Shown here in pieces: positions 31,891-38,122 of a stretch of DNA of 38,122 nucleotides; the stretch's first letter is position 1, and each line of letters starts with the position of its first letter. The stretch is from Acidiphilium iwatense (GTDB lineage Bacteria; Pseudomonadota; Alphaproteobacteria; Acetobacterales; Acetobacteraceae). Made by a program: the position numbers and the translations under genes. The stretch covers positions 1 to 38,122 of the forward strand of contig NZ_JAKGBZ010000035.1 of NCBI RefSeq assembly GCF_021556475.1. Direction: 5' to 3'. The notes beneath the pieces were generated by a model that made no database searches, was not told where the DNA came from, and saw nothing but the letters and a program-made list of their open reading frames with translations.

Positions 31891-32823
31891 TCAAGCTTTA
31901 TTGTAGGGAACGCCAAGGGTGCGCGGAGCATCCTGCTTGTTATGGACAAAGACAAGCGCAAGGATGGTCAAAATGTAAGGCATTGCCTGAAGGGCCTGGT
32001 AGGGAATCCCCAACGACGGTTGAGCCTGGAGTTCCAACTGCAGCGCATAGAAAAGCCCGAATATCAGGGACACGAAGAAAGCGCCAACCGGGGACCAGCG
32101 GGAGAAGACGACGACAGCGAGCGCGATGAAGCCGCGCCCGTCGGTCATGCCTTCCACGAACTGATTGACGTCGGCCAACGTCAAAAACGCACCGCCTAGG
32201 GCGGCCAGCGAGCTGCCGATCATGATTGCGCCATAGCGGTATAGTACCACGCTCCGCCCGGTGATAGCGACGGCCTCTGGATGGTCGCCGGTGGCGCGCA
32301 AGGTGAGGCCGAACGAGGTCGAGAACAGCACGAAGCGGGCCAAAAATGCAACGGCAAGGCTGAGATACACGATGATGTTCTGCTGAAACAACGCAACGCC
32401 GAAAAATGGCAAGCCGCTCAGGATCGGAATATGCACAGCCGGCATGTTCGGCACACCGCTTCCCGTATGCACGAAATAGGTACGGAAAAGAAAAGACGTC
32501 AGACCAAGGCCGAGAAGATTAAGCGCTACACCGACGACGACCTGGTTGGCTTTGATCGTAACCGTGAAGCAGGCAAAAAGCAGACCGGTGAGCATGCCCG
32601 CAGCAATTGCGGCCGTAAAGCCCAGAGCAAGGCTGCCAGTCAAATCGGTTGTCGCGAAGCCGACGAAAGCGCCAATCAGCATTGTGCCTTCGATGCCGAT
32701 ATTGAGCACTCCTGCCCGTTCGGTGAATATCTCGCCAACGGCGGCGTAAATGATGGGTGTCGCTGTCTGCCAGGCGGCGGCAAGCGTAACGGCTAGGAAG
32801 ACAAGAAGGTTGAAATGCTCCAT
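31891..32823 (-). CDS. BMP-type ABC importer, permease (YufQ-like)
   Basis: A 310-residue inner-membrane protein with about nine hydrophobic segments and the family cue GEIFTERAGVLNIGIEGTML near the N-terminus. The start at 32823 is set by AAGGGGGG six bases upstream and by the 11-base gap from the preceding permease stop. The frame is open far upstream of this ATG, but that part lies in the other permease gene and is not coding. It forms the channel together with the neighbouring permease. Confidence 0.92.
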   Translation of the reverse strand: MEHFNLLVFLAVTLAAAWQTATPIIYAAVGEIFTERAGVLNIGIEGTMLIGAFVGFATTDLTGSLALGFTAAIAAGMLTGLLFACFTVTIKANQVVVGVALNLLGLGLTSFLFRTYFVHTGSGVPNMPAVHIPILSGLPFFGVALFQQNIIVYLSLAVAFLARFVLFSTSFGLTLRATGDHPEAVAITGRSVVLYRYGAIMIGSSLAALGGAFLTLADVNQFVEGMTDGRGFIALAVVVFSRWSPVGAFFVSLIFGLFYALQLELQAQPSLGIPYQALQAMPYILTILALVFVHNKQDAPRTLGVPYNKA

Positions 32824-32834
32824 TTTACCCCCCT

Positions 32835-33941
32835 TCAGACCGCCGAGCGGCCGGCGCGCATTCCTAGCGCGCCGAACGCGACGACGGATAGGATTACCAT
32901 GCCTTCGATAACGAAGACCAGGACCTGCGGCACCTGTGAGTTCATCTGCATGAGCACAGAGCCTGCGCTCAGCACGGCAAAGAGAATGCCCGAAAAAATA
33001 GCGCCGATCGGACGGTTGTAGGCCAGAAGCGCGACCGCGATGCCGGTGAAGCCGTAGCCTGGCGAAATGTTCTGGTAAAGCCTGAAATCGACGCCGGCGA
33101 TCTGTATGGCGCCGGCCAGACCGGCCAGAGCGCCGCTGATGGAGATTGCCAGCACGACGCTGCGTCGCACGCTGATGCCGGCATAGCGGGCGGCGTGTGG
33201 ATTGATTCCGACAACCCGCAGCGCATAGCCCGCACTGCTCCTGAACAGAAACGCCTGCACGATGACGGCGAGCGCAATCGCGATGAGGATGCCGATATGC
33301 AAGCGCGTGTGCGGCAGAAGAATCGGCAGCCGCAATGCGTGTGGCAACTCTGTGGATTGCGGATACGTGACGCCGGCCTCCATCATGGGCCCGGTCACGA
33401 GATAGCTCGTCGCGATCGTAGCAATATAATTCAGCATGATGGTCGTGACGATCTCGCTGGCGTTGAAGTAGATTTTCAGAAGGCCGGCGATCGCTGCCCA
33501 GGCCGCTCCAGCAATGCTCCCTGCCGCAAGGATTAGCACTATGTGAAGTGGCGCGGGCAAACCGTTCAGATGAACTCCGAAAAAGGTTGCCGCGACCGCA
33601 CCGGCATAGTACTGACCTTCCGCGCCGATATTCCACATACTGCACCGGAAGGCCACGCATAGCCCGACGCCAATTAGGATCAGCGGTGTCGCAATCAGCA
33701 GCATTTCAGTAATGGAATGGATGTTGCGAAACACGCCACCGATCATCACGGTGAAAACGTCGAGGGCGTTGAAGCCGTTGATCGCGAGAAGCGCGGCGCC
33801 GGCGCACAATGCCACGAGAACAGCCGCGATGGGGAAGCCGATGGCGCGAAGCCTTTGCAAGGACCGTATACGGATGGACGTAGAGATGTCGTACAAATAC
33901 AGCTTCGCTGGCGCAGGCGGTCGAATGTCGATGTCGTCCAT
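32835..33941 (-). CDS. BMP-type ABC importer, permease (YufP-like)
   Basis: A 368-residue permease with a cytoplasmic N-terminal stretch of about 30 residues, then about ten membrane segments and the cue FRCSMWNIGAEGQYYAGAVA. This subfamily carries nucleosides and related heterocyclic compounds. GGTGGAG stands five bases before the ATG. It follows the binding-protein gene after a 74-base gap with a hairpin. Confidence 0.92.
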   Translation of the reverse strand: MDDIDIRPPAPAKLYLYDISTSIRIRSLQRLRAIGFPIAAVLVALCAGAALLAINGFNALDVFTVMIGGVFRNIHSITEMLLIATPLILIGVGLCVAFRCSMWNIGAEGQYYAGAVAATFFGVHLNGLPAPLHIVLILAAGSIAGAAWAAIAGLLKIYFNASEIVTTIMLNYIATIATSYLVTGPMMEAGVTYPQSTELPHALRLPILLPHTRLHIGILIAIALAVIVQAFLFRSSAGYALRVVGINPHAARYAGISVRRSVVLAISISGALAGLAGAIQIAGVDFRLYQNISPGYGFTGIAVALLAYNRPIGAIFSGILFAVLSAGSVLMQMNSQVPQVLVFVIEGMVILSVVAFGALGMRAGRSAV

Positions 33942-33975
33942 TAAGCTCCACCTTTCGGCAAGGTACGGAGGGACA

Positions 33976-33996
33976 GGCGCTGGACTCGCCAGCGCC
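33976..33996. terminator. Hairpin behind the binding-protein gene
   Basis: GGCGCTGG (33976-33983) and CCAGCGCC (33989-33996) form a perfect 8-bp stem with a 5-base loop. It lies between the binding-protein stop and the first permease. No T run follows. Such hairpins often protect the upstream message, giving more binding protein than permease. Confidence 0.5.
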
Positions 33997-34015
33997 CGGA
34001 GGGCGCAGGACGCAG

Positions 34016-34999
34016 CTAACCCGCCATCGTCTTGATCTGGCCTGCGATGATCTTGGACTTCACTTCGTCCACATATTTGCGGACGTCCTGCGGCACTGGC
34101 GTGGCGGCATTGTCGTTGTAGGTGAACCTGATGACATCGGGATCCCCAAGGCCAAAAGTCACATTCGAATGCGGGATCGAGGTGCCGTTTTTGATGCCGG
34201 TGACGACACGCACAATTCCGGCGCCGTAATCGGCGATGTAGGTGCCGAGAATGTTCTTGCCCGCGACCTTCGAGTAGTCGGTGTAAACGCTGAAGGTCTT
34301 GATTTGAGGGCCCGCCTCGTGCACCGCCAGATATACGCCGAGGCTGGCAGCATCGGCATCGGGTACGATGAAGTCCACGCCTTGTTTGATCATGCTGATG
34401 GCGGCTTCCTTCGCTGCCACCTCGTTTTCGAAACTCCCAATATAGACCCTGCCTATTCCGAAGCCGGGCTTGGTCGTCAGGGCGCCGTTGCGGAAGCCGC
34501 CAAACGCCTGGCTAATTGGCGGAATCTGCATACCACCGATGAGGCCAGCGGACTTGCCCATCTTCGCCGCGATCACGCCCATCAGATAGAAAGGCTGACT
34601 GCTGTCTAAGTTGATCCCGATAACCTTGCCCTGATGGATCGAGCTGGAGGAGATCAGAAAATAGGAGTCGGGATAGTCTTTGGCCACTGTCACGGCGGCA
34701 TCCTGAAATTCGAAGCCGTTGCCGAGGATGACCTGATAGCCCTGACTGGCATAATCCCTGAAGGCGCTCTCGAACGAAGCCGGGTCCTGCTGGAGTTCGA
34801 CGTAGCTCACCTTCGCGCCGAGCTTTTTCTTGACGGTCATCAGCGCATCGTAGGCGAGGCGATTCCAGCCGTTCTCGGCCACGCTGCCCGTCACCAGCAG
34901 GCCCATCTTGAATTCGGCCGCCGCATGGGCTCGGCCAATAAGCGTTGCAGTCGCAAGCGCACCGCCTGCCGCCAGAATCTGCCTGCGATTAACGATCAT
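34016..34999 (-). CDS. BMP/PnrA-family substrate-binding protein
   Basis: A 327-residue periplasmic binding protein of the basic membrane protein family (purine-nucleoside type). The N-terminus NRRQILAAGGALATATLIGR has a twin-arginine pair and a hydrophobic stretch ending in AHA-AA, so Tat or Sec export with signal-peptidase I cleavage is likely; there is no lipobox cysteine. Typical family text includes LVTGSVAENGWNRLAYDAL and the periplasmic-binding fold. The ATG has GGGAG six bases upstream and overlaps the hydrolase stop by four bases (ATGA). It delivers the ligand to the two permeases. Confidence 0.92.
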   Translation of the reverse strand: MIVNRRQILAAGGALATATLIGRAHAAAEFKMGLLVTGSVAENGWNRLAYDALMTVKKKLGAKVSYVELQQDPASFESAFRDYASQGYQVILGNGFEFQDAAVTVAKDYPDSYFLISSSSIHQGKVIGINLDSSQPFYLMGVIAAKMGKSAGLIGGMQIPPISQAFGGFRNGALTTKPGFGIGRVYIGSFENEVAAKEAAISMIKQGVDFIVPDADAASLGVYLAVHEAGPQIKTFSVYTDYSKVAGKNILGTYIADYGAGIVRVVTGIKNGTSIPHSNVTFGLGDPDVIRFTYNDNAATPVPQDVRKYVDEVKSKIIAGQIKTMAG

Positions 35000-36297
35000 C
35001 GTGTTTCTCCCATTCGTGTTGTTATATTTTCGTCTGCCTTGTGCCATGAAGAGCCCGGTCGCTCCGAAACCGGCTGCCCCCTCGACATCACTAACATTCG
35101 ATCCGGGCCGCGCGAAATCAGATCGATGACGTCCTCGCAGTCGGTGATAACCAGATCTGCGCGTGCCCCCTCCCGCAAGCCGTAGTTTTGCAATCCCATG
35201 AGGCGTGCTGGCACGGTCGTGATCATGGCGTACACCTGGGCCATATCATCGGCGTGGAGATGTCCCGCAAGCAGTGTCCATCGGCCGACTTCCAACATGT
35301 CGCCGGAGCCGGTCGGCACGAACGGATCCTGAATATTGTCCGACGCGGTCGCTAGGGGTACCTTGCCCCGCACCAGATCGGCGACCCGAGTAAGACCGCG
35401 CGGGGGCAGCACGTCCTGGTCTCTTCCCTGCAGGTACAAATTGGCGGCCGGCAGGGTGACAACGCCTATGTCGAGTTCCAACATGTGCTCGCGAATGCGC
35501 TCAAACGCCTTGCGCGGCACGGCACTCAGGACCGACGAATGGCTGAGCACGGTACGGCCCTGCATATTGTATTTTTCCACCCGATCGAAAACGGCCTCGA
35601 ACAGATGGCGGCTGGCATCGAGATGTTCGTCCATATGAAGGTCAAGCGGGCGGCCATGGCGCGCCGCGCTTGCGAAGAGGATATCCAGATACCGATTTGG
35701 ATCCTCGCTGACGGCCGGCGTGCCGCCCACGGCATCGGCCATGGCCACGGCGGAATCGATATTGTCCTCCAGCCATTCGAGATCCTGGTTTGGATGCGGA
35801 ATGAGGAAGGCCACAAGCTGCAGGACCATCCTGTCGGACCATTGCTGTCGCAGTGCGGCCATCGCCTCGATGCCCCTGAAGCCCGCATCCTTGTCGACAT
35901 TGATATGGGTTCGGATTGCTGTCGTGCCGCGGCTGAGACAGCGCGCCATAGTGCGCGTTGCGCGCAGGATGATATCGTCGGCTGGCGCGAAGCGCGCATA
36001 TCCAGCGAAGGCGTCACGCGCGCCCTGCAGGGTGCCAGACGGATTCGGCGCGAATTTGAGAACGCCGGTCTTGTCGAGATGCTGGTGGCAATCGACGAAC
36101 GCAGCAGAGACAAGGGCGCCGGAAAGTTCGATGCGCTCTACAGCGCCCTCCAAATCAAGCCCGATGCGCTCTATCTTCCCATCCGACGAGACGAGAATAT
36201 CCGCTCTCGACGGCACCGCATCGGCCGTCAGAAGGCGCCCCCCACACAGCAGGTAAGGACGTCCAGCCAGCATGCGTTTCAAGCGCTCTATATCCAT
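34996..36297 (-). CDS. Cytosine-deaminase-like amidohydrolase
   Basis: A 433-residue metal-dependent hydrolase of the CodA/AtzC group. The metal and catalytic residues are H71 and H73 (VDCHQHLDKT), H221, D223 and E224 (LHMDEH), H253 (LSHSSVLS) and D320 (ASDNIQDPF). The motif NLYLQGR followed by RGLTRV also matches cytosine deaminases. It should remove an amino or alkylamino group from a pyrimidine-, purine- or triazine-like ring. As the first gene of the ABC importer operon it probably acts on the imported compound. The ATG at 36297 was preferred over a TTG at 36303. It is intact. Confidence 0.88.
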   Translation of the reverse strand: MDIERLKRMLAGRPYLLCGGRLLTADAVPSRADILVSSDGKIERIGLDLEGAVERIELSGALVSAAFVDCHQHLDKTGVLKFAPNPSGTLQGARDAFAGYARFAPADDIILRATRTMARCLSRGTTAIRTHINVDKDAGFRGIEAMAALRQQWSDRMVLQLVAFLIPHPNQDLEWLEDNIDSAVAMADAVGGTPAVSEDPNRYLDILFASAARHGRPLDLHMDEHLDASRHLFEAVFDRVEKYNMQGRTVLSHSSVLSAVPRKAFERIREHMLELDIGVVTLPAANLYLQGRDQDVLPPRGLTRVADLVRGKVPLATASDNIQDPFVPTGSGDMLEVGRWTLLAGHLHADDMAQVYAMITTVPARLMGLQNYGLREGARADLVITDCEDVIDLISRGPDRMLVMSRGQPVSERPGSSWHKADENITTRMGETR

Positions 36298-36339
36298 CCC
36301 CAAGTCCTGATATTGGTAGCTTCACCAGAAGGTAGCGGT

Positions 36340-36412
36340 GGAATAATTCGTTAGTCTAATTCATTATTAGTATATATTATTTCATTTTTTTTATTATTCG
36401 CTGATTATGCAT
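36340..36412. promoter_or_regulatory. AT-rich divergent promoter region
   Basis: A strongly AT-rich stretch (TATATATTATTTCAT and neighbours) in an otherwise GC-rich window, between the importer operon and the racemase-like gene. It includes the palindrome TTAGTCTAA near 36352-36360. The composition and the position between divergent genes suggest promoters for both directions and possibly a site for a silencer or for the LysR regulator. Confidence 0.5.
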
Positions 36413-36463
36413 TCAGGAGACCGCAATCTGGCAGGCCTGCCTTGGTAAGGAGAGAGAAACGAA

Positions 36464-36553
36464 GTGATCTTCGCCGATCATGAGCGACACGGCCCAGCGC
36501 CATTGTCTCACCGCTGTCATGGGGACATAATCGTCAAGACGAAATGCGAATAG
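36464..36553 (+). CDS. Possible short leader peptide
   Basis: AAGGAGAG at 36447-36454 is a strong ribosome-binding sequence and is followed about 10 bases later by GTG and a 29-codon frame (MIFADHERHGPAPLSHRCHG and nine more). The next gene starts 30 bases after its stop and has only a weak site itself. It may be a leader that couples or regulates translation. It may also be chance. Confidence 0.25.
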   Translation: MIFADHERHGPAPLSHRCHGDIIVKTKCE

Positions 36554-36583
36554 AGCCTTTTATATCAGGATCAATAAGCCGCC

Positions 36584-37312
36584 ATGACGATACGACTCGG
36601 CGTTCTAACCCCTTCATCCAATACCGCTCTCGAACCGCTGACCTATCGCATCATAGCAGCGCTGCCTGAAGTGACGGCACATTTCGCCCGCTTCCCGGTC
36701 ACCGAGATCGCGCTAAGCCCTGCGGCGCTTGCTCAGTTCGACGATAGCAGGATTCTCGCTGCCGCGGTGCTGCTGGCAGATGCAAAGGTTGATGTCATCT
36801 GCTGGAGTGGGACAGCGGCCGGCTGGTTAGGTTTTGCCGCCGATGTCGAGCTGTGTCGCCGAATCGAAACCGCGACCGGCATTCCGGCGACGACGTCGGT
36901 TCTGGCCCTGAACGAGGCGCTGACGATGGCGGGATGTTCCGCATTCGGTCTGGTGACGCCTTATACCGCGGAGGTTCAGCAGCGTATTCTTGACCATTAC
37001 GCCGATGGCGGATTTCGTTGCTTGAGCGAAAGACATCTAGGGCTGCATATGAATTTCGATTTTGCATCGGTTCCGGCCGGCGATCTCGCAATCTTGTCGA
37101 AAGCGGTAGCCAGTGAGATCTCGCTCCGGCCGGCGGCGCTGGTGAGTTTCTGTACCAACCTCTGGTCGGCACATCTCGCACCCGAGATTGAAGCCGCTAC
37201 GGGGCTGCCTTTTTATGATACCGTCTCAACAGTAATCTGGAAGGCGCTCCGCATGGTGGGAATTGACCCGCGCCGGATCACGGGCTGGGGTAGCCTGTTC
37301 CGGCTGATGTAG
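36584..37312 (+). CDS. Asp/Glu racemase superfamily protein, AMDase/maleate isomerase-like
   Basis: A 242-residue protein starting with the family motif GVLTPSSNTALEP. The C-terminal catalytic cysteine is present (C190, SFCTNLWSA). At the first cysteine position the sequence is WSGTAAG, so glycine replaces cysteine, as in arylmalonate decarboxylase, where one cysteine is enough. Maleate isomerases and racemases need both. A decarboxylase-type reaction on a malonate or related small acid from the pathway is a reasonable guess. The ribosome-binding site is weak. It is divergent from the deaminase/importer operon. Confidence 0.8.
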   Translation: MTIRLGVLTPSSNTALEPLTYRIIAALPEVTAHFARFPVTEIALSPAALAQFDDSRILAAAVLLADAKVDVICWSGTAAGWLGFAADVELCRRIETATGIPATTSVLALNEALTMAGCSAFGLVTPYTAEVQQRILDHYADGGFRCLSERHLGLHMNFDFASVPAGDLAILSKAVASEISLRPAALVSFCTNLWSAHLAPEIEAATGLPFYDTVSTVIWKALRMVGIDPRRITGWGSLFRLM

Positions 37313-37414
37313 TCGGGCCGCGGCGATTTTGCCACGTTGGTCGCGACGGACGCGGAACCTGGCGAATTATAGGCCTGGCTTCGTCAGATTTGGATTATGA
37401 GTGAGTTATAACGA

Positions 37415-37442
37415 AAGTGGTTGCGGGGACACGCAACCACTT
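37415..37442 (+). terminator. Perfect stem-loop behind the racemase-like gene
   Basis: AAGTGGTTGCG (37415-37425) and CGCAACCACTT (37432-37442) form an 11-bp perfect stem with the loop GGGACA, 103 bases past the racemase stop. The arms end in TT without a longer T run. It may end transcription from both sides, since the convergent gene fragment stops at 37482. Confidence 0.55.
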
Positions 37443-37481
37443 GCGCTCACGTACGCCTAACTGCGATCAATAAGTCCCAGC

Positions 37482-37771
37482 TCAGCCACCGGCCCGAAAG
37501 GGGTTAATGATTTGCAGCCCTCCATCGAGGGTCATTCCGTGTTGCATGTCTTCCGACCACAGCGTTTCGCAACCGGCGTGGAGTGCCGAGGCAGCGATCA
37601 TCGCATCGTAAATGGAGAGGCTGTAGCGCTCCGCGAACGCCAGTCCGGTTTCGTGGATCTCCAGCGTAACCGAATGGACCGTCAGCAGCCCACGCAGCAT
37701 AGCCAGAAAGGCGTTCGTATCAGTCCAGGACATCCGCATCTTGCGCCGCGCGACGTTCGTGAGTTCGTTTA
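37482..37771 (-). pseudogene. VapC-like PIN toxin, C-terminal part, cut by an IS
   Basis: The C-terminal half of a PIN protein, with ELTNVARRKMRMSWTDTNAF and then SLSIYDAMIAASALHAG and LWSEDMQHG, which include the last acidic active-site residues. The frame runs upstream into the end of an IS5-type element at 37772, so the N-terminal half with the first aspartate is displaced. No antitoxin gene is visible in the window. It cannot be functional here. Confidence 0.75.
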
Positions 37772-38122
37772 GAGTCTGACTCGGAACTCATGTGTAACGA
37801 GCGAGTCGGCGGGTGAGGAGCATGACGGATGCGGCGTAGAGGAAGGCGGTAGCGGAATGGATTGTACCCTCGAAATCCTTTGCCAGACGCCGGTTCCGGT
37901 TGAGCCAGGCGAAGCAGCGTTCAACTACCCAGCGCTTTGGATGAACGGCAAAGCCAACTTGATCTGGCGGCTTTCGGACGATCTCGATCGCGATATTAGT
38001 GGCCTGCGCCACCCGTTCGCCGGCATAGGCGGAATCGGCGAAGACGCGTTCAACAAACGGGAAACTGCGCCGCGAAAGCTGCAACAGCGGCACCGCCCCG
38101 TCTCGATCCTGGACCGAGGCGG
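37772..38122 (-). mobile_element. IS5-family (IS1031-like) insertion, partial
   Basis: The element end begins GAGTCTGACTC, which resembles the terminal repeat of acetobacterial IS1031-type elements, and is preceded by TTA (37769-37771), fitting the TNA target of this group. The rest of the element, including its other end and second TTA, is outside the window. Confidence 0.65.
37788..38122 (-). CDS. IS5-family transposase, C-terminal part
   Basis: The C-terminal 111 residues of a DDE transposase, open to the window edge. It shows the second catalytic aspartate (FADSAYAGE) and the catalytic glutamate in RWVVERCFAWLNRNRRL, then the usual ending FLYAASVMLLTRRLARY. The stop at 37788 lies 16 bases inside the element end. 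Members of this group often need a frameshift between two frames, which cannot be judged here. Confidence 0.85.
   Translation of the reverse strand, partial: ASVQDRDGAVPLLQLSRRSFPFVERVFADSAYAGERVAQATNIAIEIVRKPPDQVGFAVHPKRWVVERCFAWLNRNRRLAKDFEGTIHSATAFLYAASVMLLTRRLARYT

Noticed and set aside
32824-33660. Upstream extension of the second permease frame
   Set aside because: The frame is open by chance through the other permease gene; the ATG at 32823 has a strong ribosome-binding site and matches family starts.
1-38122. CRISPR arrays, tRNA or rRNA genes
   Set aside because: No regularly spaced repeats, tRNA-like cloverleaf or conserved rRNA sequence was seen on either strand by eye.

Overview
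The window looks like part of a plasmid, megaplasmid or integrative element of a high-GC alphaproteobacterium. Acetobacteraceae or a close relative is my best guess. The reasons are a strawberry-notch helicase fused to a methyltransferase, a plasmid-type ParB, RovC-like (DUF2285) regulators, a LuxR/LuxI pair and an IS5-type (IS1031-like) element. There is no rRNA, tRNA or CRISPR array.

Left part, 1-10433 (plasmid maintenance block, mostly minus strand): an unidentified mobile-element end interrupts a Toprim-type primase gene (1-314). Next come the methyltransferase/helicase giant (327-4865), a plus-strand AbrB/VapC toxin-antitoxin pair (5054-5705), two decayed small genes (5686-6620), an intact relative of one of them (6702-7460), a ParB-like protein (7567-9669) and a truncated IS110-type transposase. 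Several genes here carry single-base frameshifts or a nonsense codon.

Middle, 10434-15352: a Xre regulator, two RovC-like regulators (one frameshifted), and a quorum-sensing block in which luxR, luxI and a phytanoyl-CoA-dioxygenase-like gene follow one another on the minus strand. The luxI stop and the dioxygenase start share one base. The dioxygenase stop in turn overlaps the start of the frameshifted RovC-like gene.

Right part, 15553-37312: an apparently intact catabolic island. An OprB-type porin and an NCS2 nucleobase permease (minus strand) diverge from a GntR/FCD regulator, a three-subunit molybdenum hydroxylase and a CobW metallochaperone (plus strand). Then come two paralogous amidohydrolases, a UbiD-type decarboxylase and a UbiX flavin prenyltransferase, ended by a convergent LysR regulator. 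On the other side is a minus-strand operon with a cytosine-deaminase-like hydrolase and a complete BMP-type ABC importer, facing a plus-strand Asp/Glu-racemase-superfamily gene. Together these suggest uptake, hydroxylation, decarboxylation, deamination and ring opening of an N-heteroaromatic compound (purine-, pyrimidine- or pyridine-like). The substrate cannot be read from the sequence. A 12-bp palindrome, ATTGTTGACAAT, occurs twice before the GntR gene and once before the amidohydrolase operon, and probably marks the regulon.

The most unusual points are the first amidohydrolase paralogue, which has lost both histidines of its HxH metal motif while its partner keeps them; the combination of Mo-hydroxylase, amidohydrolase pair and prFMN decarboxylase under one predicted operator; and the coupled luxI-dioxygenase pair with a dyad covering the luxI ribosome-binding site. 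The right edge is an IS5-type insertion inside a second vapC-like gene.
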